64,000 nucleotides of DNA, taken from the NCBI GenBank assembly GCA_016235805.1, contig JACRIY010000097.1:60074-124073 (forward strand), in the 5' to 3' direction. A program made the translations under genes and the position numbers. Under the pieces are notes generated by a model that searched no databases, was not told the DNA's origin, and saw nothing but the letters and a program-made list of their open reading frames with translations. Source of the DNA: Rhodocyclales bacterium. Lineage in GTDB: Bacteria; Pseudomonadota; Gammaproteobacteria; Burkholderiales; Rhodocyclaceae. Of the stretch, positions 52,870-60,687 are shown one piece after another. Each line of letters opens with the position of its first letter. Positions within the stretch are counted from its first letter, which is position 1.

Positions 52870-53425
52870 TGACGATCTCCTTGAACACGTTGACGTGGAC
52901 GCGGCCCCCCGCGTACTTGAACTTGCTGAGGTACGACCGGACCTCGGGCTCGCCGACGTCTACCCCGTTGATCTGGCGGCGAAGCCGGCCGGTGATCAGT
53001 ACCGACTGCTCCTTCTCGTCAGCGGTGAGCTGCTGAGGCTCGAAGAAGGTGGCCGCGTTGTTGCGCACGAGACGATCGGCCTCGACGTCCATGTGCTTCT
53101 TGACCCCTTCGTAGTCTTCGGGCGCGACCCACTTGAGGAGCACGTCGCGCTTCCAGGCGACGGTCTTGGGCGATACGTCGAGCTGCAGCCAGGCGACGAA
53201 CGCGCCCATGTCCTCGAGGTAGTCCTTGCTGACCCTGTCCTTGTCCACCCAGAAGCTCTTGTTGATGTTGGGTGGCACAACGACGATCCGCTCGGTGCCG
53301 ACGATGGTCAGGATCACGCACACGGACAGGGCGAGGCCTCCGGCCAGCGCGAGGATGGCGAGGCTCTTGAGGCGGTTGTCCCTGCGCAGCGTGCGCATGT
53401 CCTCTTGGTGGCGATCAAAATTCAT
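52811..53425 (-). CDS. traE: Conjugal transfer protein TraE
   Basis: The protein has 204 aa. A membrane helix close to the N terminus (LAILALAGGLALSVCVILTIV) is followed by VVPPNINKSFWVDKDRVSKDYLEDMG, the TraE (VirB5/8-like) signature, and a periplasmic domain. It is involved in pilus assembly. It overlaps traK by 59 bp and follows traL by 24 bp. Confidence 0.94.
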   Translation of the reverse strand: MNFDRHQEDMRTLRRDNRLKSLAILALAGGLALSVCVILTIVGTERIVVVPPNINKSFWVDKDRVSKDYLEDMGAFVAWLQLDVSPKTVAWKRDVLLKWVAPEDYEGVKKHMDVEADRLVRNNAATFFEPQQLTADEKEQSVLITGRLRRQINGVDVGEPEVRSYLSKFKYAGGRVHVNVFKEIVNAQPGQVQVGAASADAVAR

Positions 53426-53449
53426 TGACGCTCCGAATGGATGAACGGA

Positions 53450-53749
53450 TCAGCCGACCATGCGGCGGATGTGCGACGGAGGTGTCGCCCGCATTGCGGT
53501 GACCGGGTTGGACGGGAAGGCCCAGTAGGCCCAGTGCATGGCGAAGGCCGGATGCTTGTCGGCCTTGGTGCGTGAGATCCAGCGCGCGATGAAGAGACCG
53601 ACCGCAGCGCAGAGGAAGAAGCCGAGCTTCGTGCTGGAGACGTAGCCGACGAAGATCGAAAAGAGGAAGGGGGCCGCGATGTCGATGTCCCAGAAACCGA
53701 TCTTCCACTGGTCGTCCAGTCGGCGTGGAATGTAGGTATCGGTTTGCAT
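53450..53749 (-). CDS. traL: Conjugal transfer protein TraL
   Basis: The protein has 99 aa. It shows the TraL pattern YIPRRLDDQWKIGFWDIDIA, two membrane helices and FAMHWAYWAFPSN near the end. TraL (VirB3-like) is an inner-membrane pilus-assembly protein. The order traA-traL-traE-traK-traB is that of F. Confidence 0.94.
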   Translation of the reverse strand: MQTDTYIPRRLDDQWKIGFWDIDIAAPFLFSIFVGYVSSTKLGFFLCAAVGLFIARWISRTKADKHPAFAMHWAYWAFPSNPVTAMRATPPSHIRRMVG

Positions 53750-53792
53750 CGCGGTCCCCTGGTCTACTTGAGGTCTCGGCCTGCGCGACGGC

Positions 53793-54143
53793 TCAGATCG
53801 TCACGCCCATGATTGCGCCGGCGATCACCAGGCCGACCGCTGCGAAGACGCAGAGGCCGACGTAGAAGAGCACGGCGCCGAAGTTGCGCAGGGCGGCCAG
53901 GGTGACGAGTGCCACCACGAAGCCGATGAAGCCCACCAAGGCCTTGACGCCCGGGGCCAGGCTGGCGAGCTGCGTCAGAGCGGCCACCATGGGGCCGGTG
54001 ATGCCGGTGAAGGCCACCAGGTCCAGCGCGTGGCTGGGGAAGGCGGCCATCAGGCCGACGAGCATCAGGGCCAGCAGACCCAGGGCGCTGCCGATCTTGC
54101 GCGAGTGCACGGGCAGCGAGACGGAAGGGAAAAGTGCGTTCAT
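53793..54143 (-). CDS. traA: Pilin TraA
   Basis: The protein has 116 aa. A long leader with a signal-type hydrophobic segment (ALGLLALMLVGLMAAFPSHA) would be cleaved to give a mature pilin of about 75 residues with two membrane helices (LVGFIGFVVALVTLAALRNFG and VLFYVGLCVFAAVGLVIAGA). The size and placement before traL identify it as the F-type propilin. It contains one Cys in the second helix. Confidence 0.9.
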   Translation of the reverse strand: MNALFPSVSLPVHSRKIGSALGLLALMLVGLMAAFPSHALDLVAFTGITGPMVAALTQLASLAPGVKALVGFIGFVVALVTLAALRNFGAVLFYVGLCVFAAVGLVIAGAIMGVTI

Positions 54144-54166
54144 TGCAAAGCTCCAGAAAGGTCAAG

Positions 54167-54466
54167 TCAAAGGGGTTTGCGTGGCGAACGAAAACCGTCG
54201 AACACGCGCTGCACGATCGCCTCGCTGCCCTGTTCCAGAGCCATCTGCACGCACGCGTCGGTCAGGTAGCTCAAGTCGATGGCGGGATCCGTCGTGGATT
54301 TCTGGATGGCCTGCAGTTGTTTGAACGAGTCCGCGCGGACCAGCGTGGGTTTCCAGCCGGGACGACGCTTTCTCGCCTTCTGCGGGTATGCGGAGGTGCC
54401 CTCGGCCGGTGTGGCCGCGGACGCCTCGGGGATGGCCAGGGCGGGCCTGAGAATCGGCTGATTCAT
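54167..54466 (-). CDS. Small hypothetical protein before traA
   Basis: The protein has 99 aa from the ATG at 54466, which overlaps the OmpA-like stop codon, with GGAGG upstream. It is basic in the middle (PQKARKRRPGWKPTLVRAD) and ends with a helix (SYLTDACVQMALEQGSEAIVQRVFDGF). It may be DNA-binding or a pilin-processing accessory. No known Tra family was recognised. Confidence 0.65.
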   Translation of the reverse strand: MNQPILRPALAIPEASAATPAEGTSAYPQKARKRRPGWKPTLVRADSFKQLQAIQKSTTDPAIDLSYLTDACVQMALEQGSEAIVQRVFDGFRSPRKPL

Positions 54467-55170
54467 CAAGCACCTCCCTGAGTGGAAAAGTGAACCTCGA
54501 CCCTGCGGTTCCTCGAACGGCCGGGCTCGTCGTCATTGCTCGCGACGAAGCAGCATCGCCCCTTCGCGTCGATGGCGAAGGTCGCGGGCAGGTCGGGTGC
54601 GAGGTCGCGGAAGTAGTTGCGGACCGCGATTGCGCGCGCCAGCGCCAGTGACTCGTTCACCTTGTCGCCGCCCAGCGCGTCGGTGCGCCCGGAGATGACG
54701 ATTCGCTCAGACTGCTTGGCCGCCTCGAGTGACTCGCGGATGCGCGTCCTGCCTTCGCTGGTCAGCTCTGCCGAACCCAGCGGAAAGTTGATGATGACGT
54801 TCCGCGCCTCGATCACCGGCCGAGGGACGTCTGGCGCGGCGCTCACGGTGCGCTGCGTCGGCACTTCGGCAGGGCGCAATGCGACGGCGCGCAGCGGCAC
54901 CGAAGCGTCACCGGGCTCCGCTGCGGCAACCGGGGCCGGCGCCTGGGCGAGCGTCTTCGGGGTGACGCGGGGGCAAGCGGGCTCTATGCACACCGCGAAG
55001 CGTGCGTCCTTGCCGAAGGACACCTGTTCCCACCGCGTGACCAACGGAGCAGGCGGTGGCGCGGCCGCAGCGGCTTCTCTGTTCTGAAGCGTGGAGCAGG
55101 AGGAGCAGGTGAGAACCAGCCCGCCGCCGAAGAGGGCGGCCACGGTGACGTCGATCAGGCGGCGCGTCAT
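54466..55170 (-). CDS. OmpA-C-domain envelope protein
   Basis: The protein has 234 aa from the ATG at 55170; the tracked ORF is longer. The N-terminal hydrophobic segment ([18 protein letters not shown]) ends in cysteines, though the lipobox is not canonical. A Pro/Ala linker leads to an OmpA-like peptidoglycan-binding domain ([50 protein letters not shown]). It may anchor the channel to peptidoglycan, next to the lytic transglycosylase gene, which it overlaps by 4 bp. Confidence 0.82.
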   Translation of the reverse strand: MTRRLIDVTVAALFGGGLVLTCSSCSTLQNREAAAAAPPPAPLVTRWEQVSFGKDARFAVCIEPACPRVTPKTLAQAPAPVAAAEPGDASVPLRAVALRPAEVPTQRTVSAAPDVPRPVIEARNVIINFPLGSAELTSEGRTRIRESLEAAKQSERIVISGRTDALGGDKVNESLALARAIAVRNYFRDLAPDLPATFAIDAKGRCCFVASNDDEPGRSRNRRVEVHFSTQGGA

Positions 55171-55703
55171 GGGGACACCTTTGCGGAGAGGATGAAGACC
55201 GGTTGTGGATGGGCACTGCCGCGTGTGGGCGCGCGTTGTGCAACCGCGGCCTGCGACGGCAGGCGGCGGTACACGCGCCATGCGTACTTCGAGCGAGCCT
55301 CGCTGCATGCCTCACCCTTGAGCTGAGAGCACGCGGCGTTGTAGGCGCCCACGGCGTTCCAGGACACGCCATGCCGCGCGAATGAGTGCGCCATCAGCCA
55401 GGCACCGACGCGGATGTTGGTACACGGGTCGTACAGGTCCTTCTCGCTGATGCCGGCCGCAGCCAAACGGGGCAGATGGCTGCTGTTGATCTGCATCAGC
55501 CCGATGTCATAGGTACCGGTCCGAGCTTTGTGGGACAGGTTGACCGCGGACGGATTGAGGTCCGACTCGGCCCGAGCGACGGCGTAAAGCAGCTCGGCCG
55601 ACACCCCGTACTGCCGAGCCGCCTGGGACCAGCACTCGGTTGCCGCAGCGGCCCCCTGGGCGGCGGCCACCAGCATGCCGGGCAGGATGAGCGTCCTGAG
55701 CAT
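55167..55703 (-). CDS. Lytic transglycosylase (VirB1-like)
   Basis: The protein has 178 aa with a signal peptide ([19 protein letters not shown]). It has an SLT domain with the catalytic Glu in [33 protein letters not shown] and the AVGAYNAA motif. It opens the cell wall for the secretion channel, like orf169 of F. The C-terminal 40 residues are Arg/Pro-rich. The gene lies between the OmpA-like gene and the 152-aa gene. Confidence 0.92.
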   Translation of the reverse strand: MLRTLILPGMLVAAAQGAAAATECWSQAARQYGVSAELLYAVARAESDLNPSAVNLSHKARTGTYDIGLMQINSSHLPRLAAAGISEKDLYDPCTNIRVGAWLMAHSFARHGVSWNAVGAYNAACSQLKGEACSEARSKYAWRVYRRLPSQAAVAQRAPTRGSAHPQPVFILSAKVSP

Positions 55704-55712
55704 CGCCGGCCT

Positions 55713-56171
55713 TCAGTTCATCGATGCGCCGGTCCCCTTGGACCGGGCGATCAGGTTGTCTCGGGCCTGCCGCAGGACGAGCTCGCCGCCTGTGGACATC
55801 GCCATCGCGACCGCGACGCAGCCGGTGAGGATGTGCTCGATCTCGAACATCGGATTCGGGAAGCGGTTCCACGCGGCGCGGTGCGCATCGAGCACCTGGT
55901 CGAACTGCGCGGGGAAGATGTCGCAGCTGCGGCCGGGTCCGTGCGGATCGCGCAGCGCATGGCGCGTGGACAGGTACTCCACCAACCGGCGCTGGTTCTC
56001 GGGCTGCGAGAGCGTGAGCGCGACGCAGGCGCTCAGCAGGTCGGGGATGCGGAACTTCGGGGAGGTGTTGTCCGGCGACTTGTAGAGGCGGTGCAGCCAG
56101 TCGTGCTCCTCGATCCAAACGCTGGTGCGAACCGTCGAAGCTCGCTCATCACGAACGATCGGGTGTGCCAT
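55713..56171 (-). CDS. Hypothetical protein heading the main transfer operon
   Basis: The protein has 152 aa from the ATG at 56171; the tracked ORF is longer. It is helical and soluble, with RIPDLLSACVALTLSQPENQRRLVEYLSTRHALRD and a C-terminal helix ELVLRQARDNLIAR. A regulon motif lies 108 bp upstream. As the first gene of the operon reaching traN, it may be a DNA-binding accessory (TraJ/TraY-like position), but no motif supports that directly. Confidence 0.65.
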   Translation of the reverse strand: MAHPIVRDERASTVRTSVWIEEHDWLHRLYKSPDNTSPKFRIPDLLSACVALTLSQPENQRRLVEYLSTRHALRDPHGPGRSCDIFPAQFDQVLDAHRAAWNRFPNPMFEIEHILTGCVAVAMAMSTGGELVLRQARDNLIARSKGTGASMN

Positions 56172-56279
56172 CGACAGACCTCGCGTGGGAGAGAGTGCGC
56201 AGTGCATCGGTTGCCTTTGTCTCGGCGACGAAGCGTCGTCGTCGTGAAGCAAAGGTTAGGAGCGCACTCGCTCCCAAAC

Positions 56280-56304
56280 ACTCGGAAATGCCGACTTAGA
56301 ACGG
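56280..56304 (-). promoter_or_regulatory. Regulon motif copy upstream of the main transfer operon
   Basis: On the minus strand: CTAAGTCGGCATTTCCGAG, 108 bp before the 56171 start codon and 21 bp from the DUF4400 stop codon. One core position differs (GGC for GGG). Confidence 0.7.
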
Positions 56305-56324
56305 GTCCAAGGTCGGGTGCGAGT

Positions 56325-56963
56325 TCAGCGCAACACGTGATAGTTAGCGAGGGCACGGCTCGTGACGAACAGCATCGCCAGCAGAGCCGCCATCACAACC
56401 ATGGGATGGAGTTGGATAGGAAGGAACCAGGCCACCACCACGCCGGCGCCGAGCAGAATGCCCGCGGCGAGGCTGGCACTGAACCGCTCGGCACTGTGCG
56501 CGATCAGCTCCTTCGATCGCACGATTCGGACCACCGACCCATCGAGGACGACGGCGAACAAGAATGCCGCCAGCACGGGCAGGAGTTCGAGTGCGGCGCA
56601 AAGCCGATAGCTCACCAGCGCGAAGAGGGAGTCGATCGACCGGAAGTACGGGTTGCTGAAGAGGCGCGTTCCGACTTGGCCGACTTGCGCCGCCATGGCC
56701 GCGTCGACGGCACCGCCTGGGGCGGACGCCAGTTCAGCTGCGGGCGCAGCGGCCGATGCAGGAGTGGCCATCGCAGACGCCTGTTGGAGGTCCAGCATGC
56801 GCGCGAGGATCCGGTCAGCGGTTTCCTGCCCCCAGACCTCACTGGCCAACGCATGCTCGTCGCGCAGTACCTGCATGAACTCCGCGGGACCGACCCGCGA
56901 CGGGATGTAGAGGACGATGCAAAGAAGCGCGCTCATCGCGCCGATGAAGATGTAGCGGATCAT
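56325..56963 (-). CDS. DUF4400 integrating conjugative element membrane protein
   Basis: The protein has 212 aa and overlaps the traD stop codon by 4 bp. It has an N-terminal membrane helix (FIGAMSALLCIVLYIP), a periplasmic part with VWGQETADRIL, and three more helices ending in FVTSRALANYH. It is typical of DUF4400 proteins that follow traD on MOBH-type elements. The function is unknown; a TraD partner is the usual suggestion. Confidence 0.82.
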   Translation of the reverse strand: MIRYIFIGAMSALLCIVLYIPSRVGPAEFMQVLRDEHALASEVWGQETADRILARMLDLQQASAMATPASAAAPAAELASAPGGAVDAAMAAQVGQVGTRLFSNPYFRSIDSLFALVSYRLCAALELLPVLAAFLFAVVLDGSVVRIVRSKELIAHSAERFSASLAAGILLGAGVVVAWFLPIQLHPMVVMAALLAMLFVTSRALANYHVLR

Positions 56964-58861
56964 GCGGCGGCTCGCTCGGGCGGGGGCTGGTCGAAGTCCG
57001 GATTCAGGATCGGGAACCGCCCCTTGATGAGCCGGCCTGCCACCGAGCCGAAGTACTGCAGGTTCGGCAGCTTGCCCAGGACGTCCACCGGGACACGCTC
57101 GTCCATCTCCTCGGTCACCTGCACGCTCTGGCCGGCGCTCCAGTCACCAAGGTGCGTGTCGGCTCCCTGGCTGATCCCGACGCGCATGGTGTGGATGCCG
57201 GTCTTGCCAAAGGTCTCCACGATGAAGTCCTGCGTGGGCCGGTCCTTGGACCTCAGCGCGATGAGGTTGTTCAGGTTGCCGAGCGCCATGCGCGCGGCGT
57301 CTTCCGAGCCGAGGCGCTTCGCCAGGTCAGCGAGCGTCTGCATGGCGCACACCGTGCTGACGCCGCCTTCAGCGCCCTTGTTGAGGATCTCGATCAGCGG
57401 CAGGTTGATGACATTGGCCATCTCGTCGATGAAAAGGCTTATCCGCCGGCTGCTGCCAAGGTTGTAGCGCATGCCTGCGCGGGCCGCGAGGTCCGCGATC
57501 GCGAGCGCGCTGATGGCTGATGCGACCGAAGGGTCCGGCATGGAGTCCGTGCACATGTAGAGCACGTGCCCGCCACGCTCGACCTTCTCGAGGTTCATGA
57601 TGGGGCGGACGTCGTCCATATCGAACGGTTCCGGCGACAGGCTCTTGCCCAGGTCGCCCGACGTCAGCATCGCCAGGATCGGGAGCAGGTTGGCGGTGAT
57701 CTTCTGATAGTGCTCGCGGTTGTGCCGGTACACGCGAATCTGCGAGTCGATCACCTTGTCCCGCTGGTTCTGCGGCAGGTGCTGTTCGTAGTAGGTCACG
57801 AACGCCAGCAGCTGCGGTGTCGTCACCTCAGAGGGCCGCTTGATTTGCCCCTTGGCAGCTTGGCTCAGCAGGCGCCGCGCGTCGTCGGTTTCGCGCCAGC
57901 CGGGCTGCAGCTTCGCGTCGAAGAAGCGCTGCAGGGATGCCTCGAGCACTGGCTCTATGCCGCCCTCGATGTACTTCGTGAGCTTCATCAGGTTGGGGCG
58001 GTCTTCCAGGCTCACGAGCCCCTGCACCACCACGTTGACCGCATCCCACCCGAACGCCGTGAATGCGCCCGCGGTGTCAACGGGCATGATCGATTGGATC
58101 CTCGACGCGATCTCAGTCGGCTTCTGCCAATTGAAGGTGAAGTCCAGTCGCACGCCGGTCTCCGGGAATGCGGGGTGGAATTCCATGTACGTGTCGGCTT
58201 CACGGTAGTCGCGGCAGGCCCGTTGGACCACGCGCTTGAGCCGCTTGCTGTTCTTGGGATCGATGAAGATGACGACGTCACCTCTTCGTATGGCCTGCGT
58301 GATCAGTGTCCCGAGGGCCACGCCCTTGCCGGCCTGTGTGGTGCCCACGAGCAGCGTGCCGCCCTCGAAGTTTTGCAGGGGGCGGTAGAGCGGGCGCTCG
58401 GTTGGTTCGACGCCGTGGATGTACGGAAGCCCAATCTCTCCATCGGGCTGCGGGTTCTCGATGAACCCGAGCAGGCGCAGCAGCTGGGGCGACAGCGCAT
58501 GATCCTTGTAGTTGATCTTCTGAAGTTCGTAGAGGCGCTGCGAGTGCACAGGAAGCCACTCGAAGCCGAACCCGAGGAAGAGTTCCTGCGGGTCGCGCGT
58601 GAGGGTTTCGAGACGCTTGGTCGTGATCACCTGCATGGCCCTCCCGGACAACGAAGCGCGGACCTGGAGAACCTCAAAGCCCTGGCGGAACCGGTGCCCC
58701 GCCATCAGGATCGCGAGCAAGGCGACACCCATCGCAGCGCGCATGGTCACCGTGCCTCGACCGGCGAAGTACACGATGAACACGAGGCACGACAGCCACC
58801 CGAGCGCCGCCCACACCTCGTAGGCAGGGCGCCAGGGCATCTCGTAGCGGCGGATCAGCAT
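56960..58861 (-). CDS. traD: Coupling protein TraD
   Basis: The protein has 633 aa. Two N-terminal membrane helices (GWLSCLVFIVYFAGRG, GVALLAILMAG) precede a cytoplasmic ATPase with Walker A TLLVGTTQAGKGVALGTL and Walker B RRISLFIDEMANVINLPL. TraD hands relaxase-bound DNA to the secretion channel. It starts 12 bp after traI and overlaps the DUF4400 gene by 4 bp. Complete in length. Confidence 0.93.
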   Translation of the reverse strand: MLIRRYEMPWRPAYEVWAALGWLSCLVFIVYFAGRGTVTMRAAMGVALLAILMAGHRFRQGFEVLQVRASLSGRAMQVITTKRLETLTRDPQELFLGFGFEWLPVHSQRLYELQKINYKDHALSPQLLRLLGFIENPQPDGEIGLPYIHGVEPTERPLYRPLQNFEGGTLLVGTTQAGKGVALGTLITQAIRRGDVVIFIDPKNSKRLKRVVQRACRDYREADTYMEFHPAFPETGVRLDFTFNWQKPTEIASRIQSIMPVDTAGAFTAFGWDAVNVVVQGLVSLEDRPNLMKLTKYIEGGIEPVLEASLQRFFDAKLQPGWRETDDARRLLSQAAKGQIKRPSEVTTPQLLAFVTYYEQHLPQNQRDKVIDSQIRVYRHNREHYQKITANLLPILAMLTSGDLGKSLSPEPFDMDDVRPIMNLEKVERGGHVLYMCTDSMPDPSVASAISALAIADLAARAGMRYNLGSSRRISLFIDEMANVINLPLIEILNKGAEGGVSTVCAMQTLADLAKRLGSEDAARMALGNLNNLIALRSKDRPTQDFIVETFGKTGIHTMRVGISQGADTHLGDWSAGQSVQVTEEMDERVPVDVLGKLPNLQYFGSVAGRLIKGRFPILNPDFDQPPPERAAA

Positions 58862-58872
58862 GGGCGGTGCTC

Positions 58873-60648
58873 CTAAGGTTGGGCGGCAAAGAGCGCTGGG
58901 TCGAGTCCGTCGACAAACTCAGGCCGCAGGACGAAACCGAGGACCTCCTGCCCCGCCAGCTCGTGCTGCACCGTGTTTGGGCGGCCGCCCTTGCCGGTGA
59001 CGGCCATCTGGAGTTCGCCCAAGGCGCGCAGGACGACCGGGAGGTCGAGGTTGGCCTTCTTGAAGTGGTCCAGCGGAACGAAGATGCCGGCGGGTACGGT
59101 GACGGCCAGCGCGGCTTTCGCGTCGCCGTTCATGGAGTCGATCGCCGCAGCCAACGCCTCCCGAACCTGCGGTTGCAGGCGCAGGGGAGCAGAGAGGCGG
59201 AAGACCGGCTCATCGGGACCCGAGGGTGCGGCCATCGTCTGCGGCGACTCGGTATCGGCAGCCTTGGCGGTCGCCGCCGGCGTCGTGTCGACCACCTCTC
59301 CGTCCGACGTGATGACGACGTTCGGGCCTTTCGGGGATTGCGTTTCCCCGGGCGCGCTCAACGGCAACTCGCCCTGGTCCGGAGCGCGCCGCTCACCGGC
59401 ATTCTCTGGTGGCTTGGGGGCGGCCTTTGATGCGCCAGCCGCGGCGATCAGCGGCTCTTGGAGGGGTTTGTGATCGCTGTGGGCCGGCAGCAGGATCTCG
59501 GGCGAGGAGAGCTTCACCGCTTCGACGGCCGTCTTCCCTGGCGGCGGGTTGATCGACCACAAGGGACTCTTATCGCTGGCCGGGATGAGGACGCCGGCAC
59601 CGGTCAGGATCTCCAGGATGGTCTGCGGCGATTGCGGGATGCCGGGCAGCTCATCCTCTTCGAGCAGCTTTCGCATTTCGGTCACCGCGTTGGGCCACAC
59701 GATGAACAGACCTTCCGGTCCGTGCCAGACACGCGACCGCTCCTGGTTCGGCGACCAGGCCGAGTGCGCGACGATCAGCCGCCGCATGGCGTCGATCAGG
59801 TAACGCTCGATGTGTGCGCCCAGGATCGGCCGTCCATAGCGGTTCGCATTTGCGATGAGATTCCGGTCGATCACGAGTGCGGTCGCGCGCTTGACGAGGT
59901 CGACCAGTACGTTCTGATCGCGGTACATCGGGATGCCTGCGATAGACGCGAGCAGCTGCGGCACCACGACAGAGTTGCCGGTCGCCAAGTGCTGCATCGT
60001 GGATCCCGGAACGACGTGGGGGAGCGCGAACAACCCGAGCGCACGTGTCTCGGTGGACTTGGGCAGCCACCGGATGAAGAAGCGTGGCGACTTCCGCTGA
60101 ACCAGCCAGGCCGTGAGCGGTCCGAGGTAGGCGGGCCACTCCTCGCCGCGCTCGTCGGTGACGACGAGCTGACTCAGCGTGCGGTGCAGCTCGCAGCAAA
60201 GGCCAGCAAAGAAGGTCGCGAGTCGCCAGCGGGGCTCGAGCTGCCGGCGAGTCGAGATCGTGGCCCGGCCGGAGACGATGTGACCGTCGGTGCCTTGCAG
60301 CGCATAGAACCCGACCTCCAACGCCAGCCTGAACAACCCGCCGATCTCGCAGAAGTAGTTGTCGGCGGTCGCCGGCAGGACGTTCACGTAGCTGGCCAGG
60401 CGACGGATCGGATCAAGCAGATCCTTCTGGAACGTGGCCGTGTCGGCGCCGTAGCACAACTTGATGCGCGACAGCAGGTCTTCGTGGGACGCGAGAAGCG
60501 CCTCCACGGTGACCGCCGCGATCCCCGGATCGACGGACGGTGCGACTTGCGCGGGCGGTGGCGTTGCCTCGATTCGCGGCTCGATGCGCGCGGGGTCGGG
60601 GGCGGGCCGTGAACCGTTGCCCAGGCCAAAGAGCGAAAGGATCGACAT
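58873..60648 (-). CDS. traI: MOBH-type relaxase TraI with degenerate metal-binding residues
   Basis: The protein has 591 aa. An N-terminal Pro-rich start is followed by the TraI_2-like domain: a helix region, then LPATADNYFCEIGGLFRLALEVGFYAL (residues about 90-115). The family has a His cluster (HHH) before GGL and a His after it at this place. Here they are N/Y/F and Leu/Arg, and the downstream HD pair is not found either (CCELHRTLSQ). A C-terminal TraI_2_C-like part (VWHGPEGLFIVWPNAV, ILEILTGAGVLIP) is present. The genetic place beside traD fits the relaxase, but the catalytic mechanism is unclear. A motif lies 54 bp upstream. Confidence 0.8.
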   Translation of the reverse strand: MSILSLFGLGNGSRPAPDPARIEPRIEATPPPAQVAPSVDPGIAAVTVEALLASHEDLLSRIKLCYGADTATFQKDLLDPIRRLASYVNVLPATADNYFCEIGGLFRLALEVGFYALQGTDGHIVSGRATISTRRQLEPRWRLATFFAGLCCELHRTLSQLVVTDERGEEWPAYLGPLTAWLVQRKSPRFFIRWLPKSTETRALGLFALPHVVPGSTMQHLATGNSVVVPQLLASIAGIPMYRDQNVLVDLVKRATALVIDRNLIANANRYGRPILGAHIERYLIDAMRRLIVAHSAWSPNQERSRVWHGPEGLFIVWPNAVTEMRKLLEEDELPGIPQSPQTILEILTGAGVLIPASDKSPLWSINPPPGKTAVEAVKLSSPEILLPAHSDHKPLQEPLIAAAGASKAAPKPPENAGERRAPDQGELPLSAPGETQSPKGPNVVITSDGEVVDTTPAATAKAADTESPQTMAAPSGPDEPVFRLSAPLRLQPQVREALAAAIDSMNGDAKAALAVTVPAGIFVPLDHFKKANLDLPVVLRALGELQMAVTGKGGRPNTVQHELAGQEVLGFVLRPEFVDGLDPALFAAQP

Positions 60649-60687
60649 GACGATGGCAGCACAGAAAGTGCTGCCATCGTCGGAAAG

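Noticed and set aside
55386-57467. 693-aa ORF on the plus strand
   Set aside because: It runs antisense across SLT, the 152-aa gene, DUF4400 and traD, which have clear protein motifs. Long antisense ORFs are expected in DNA this GC-rich.
57566-58876. 436-aa plus-strand ORF
   Set aside because: Antisense to traD, with no ribosome binding site and shadow-like composition.
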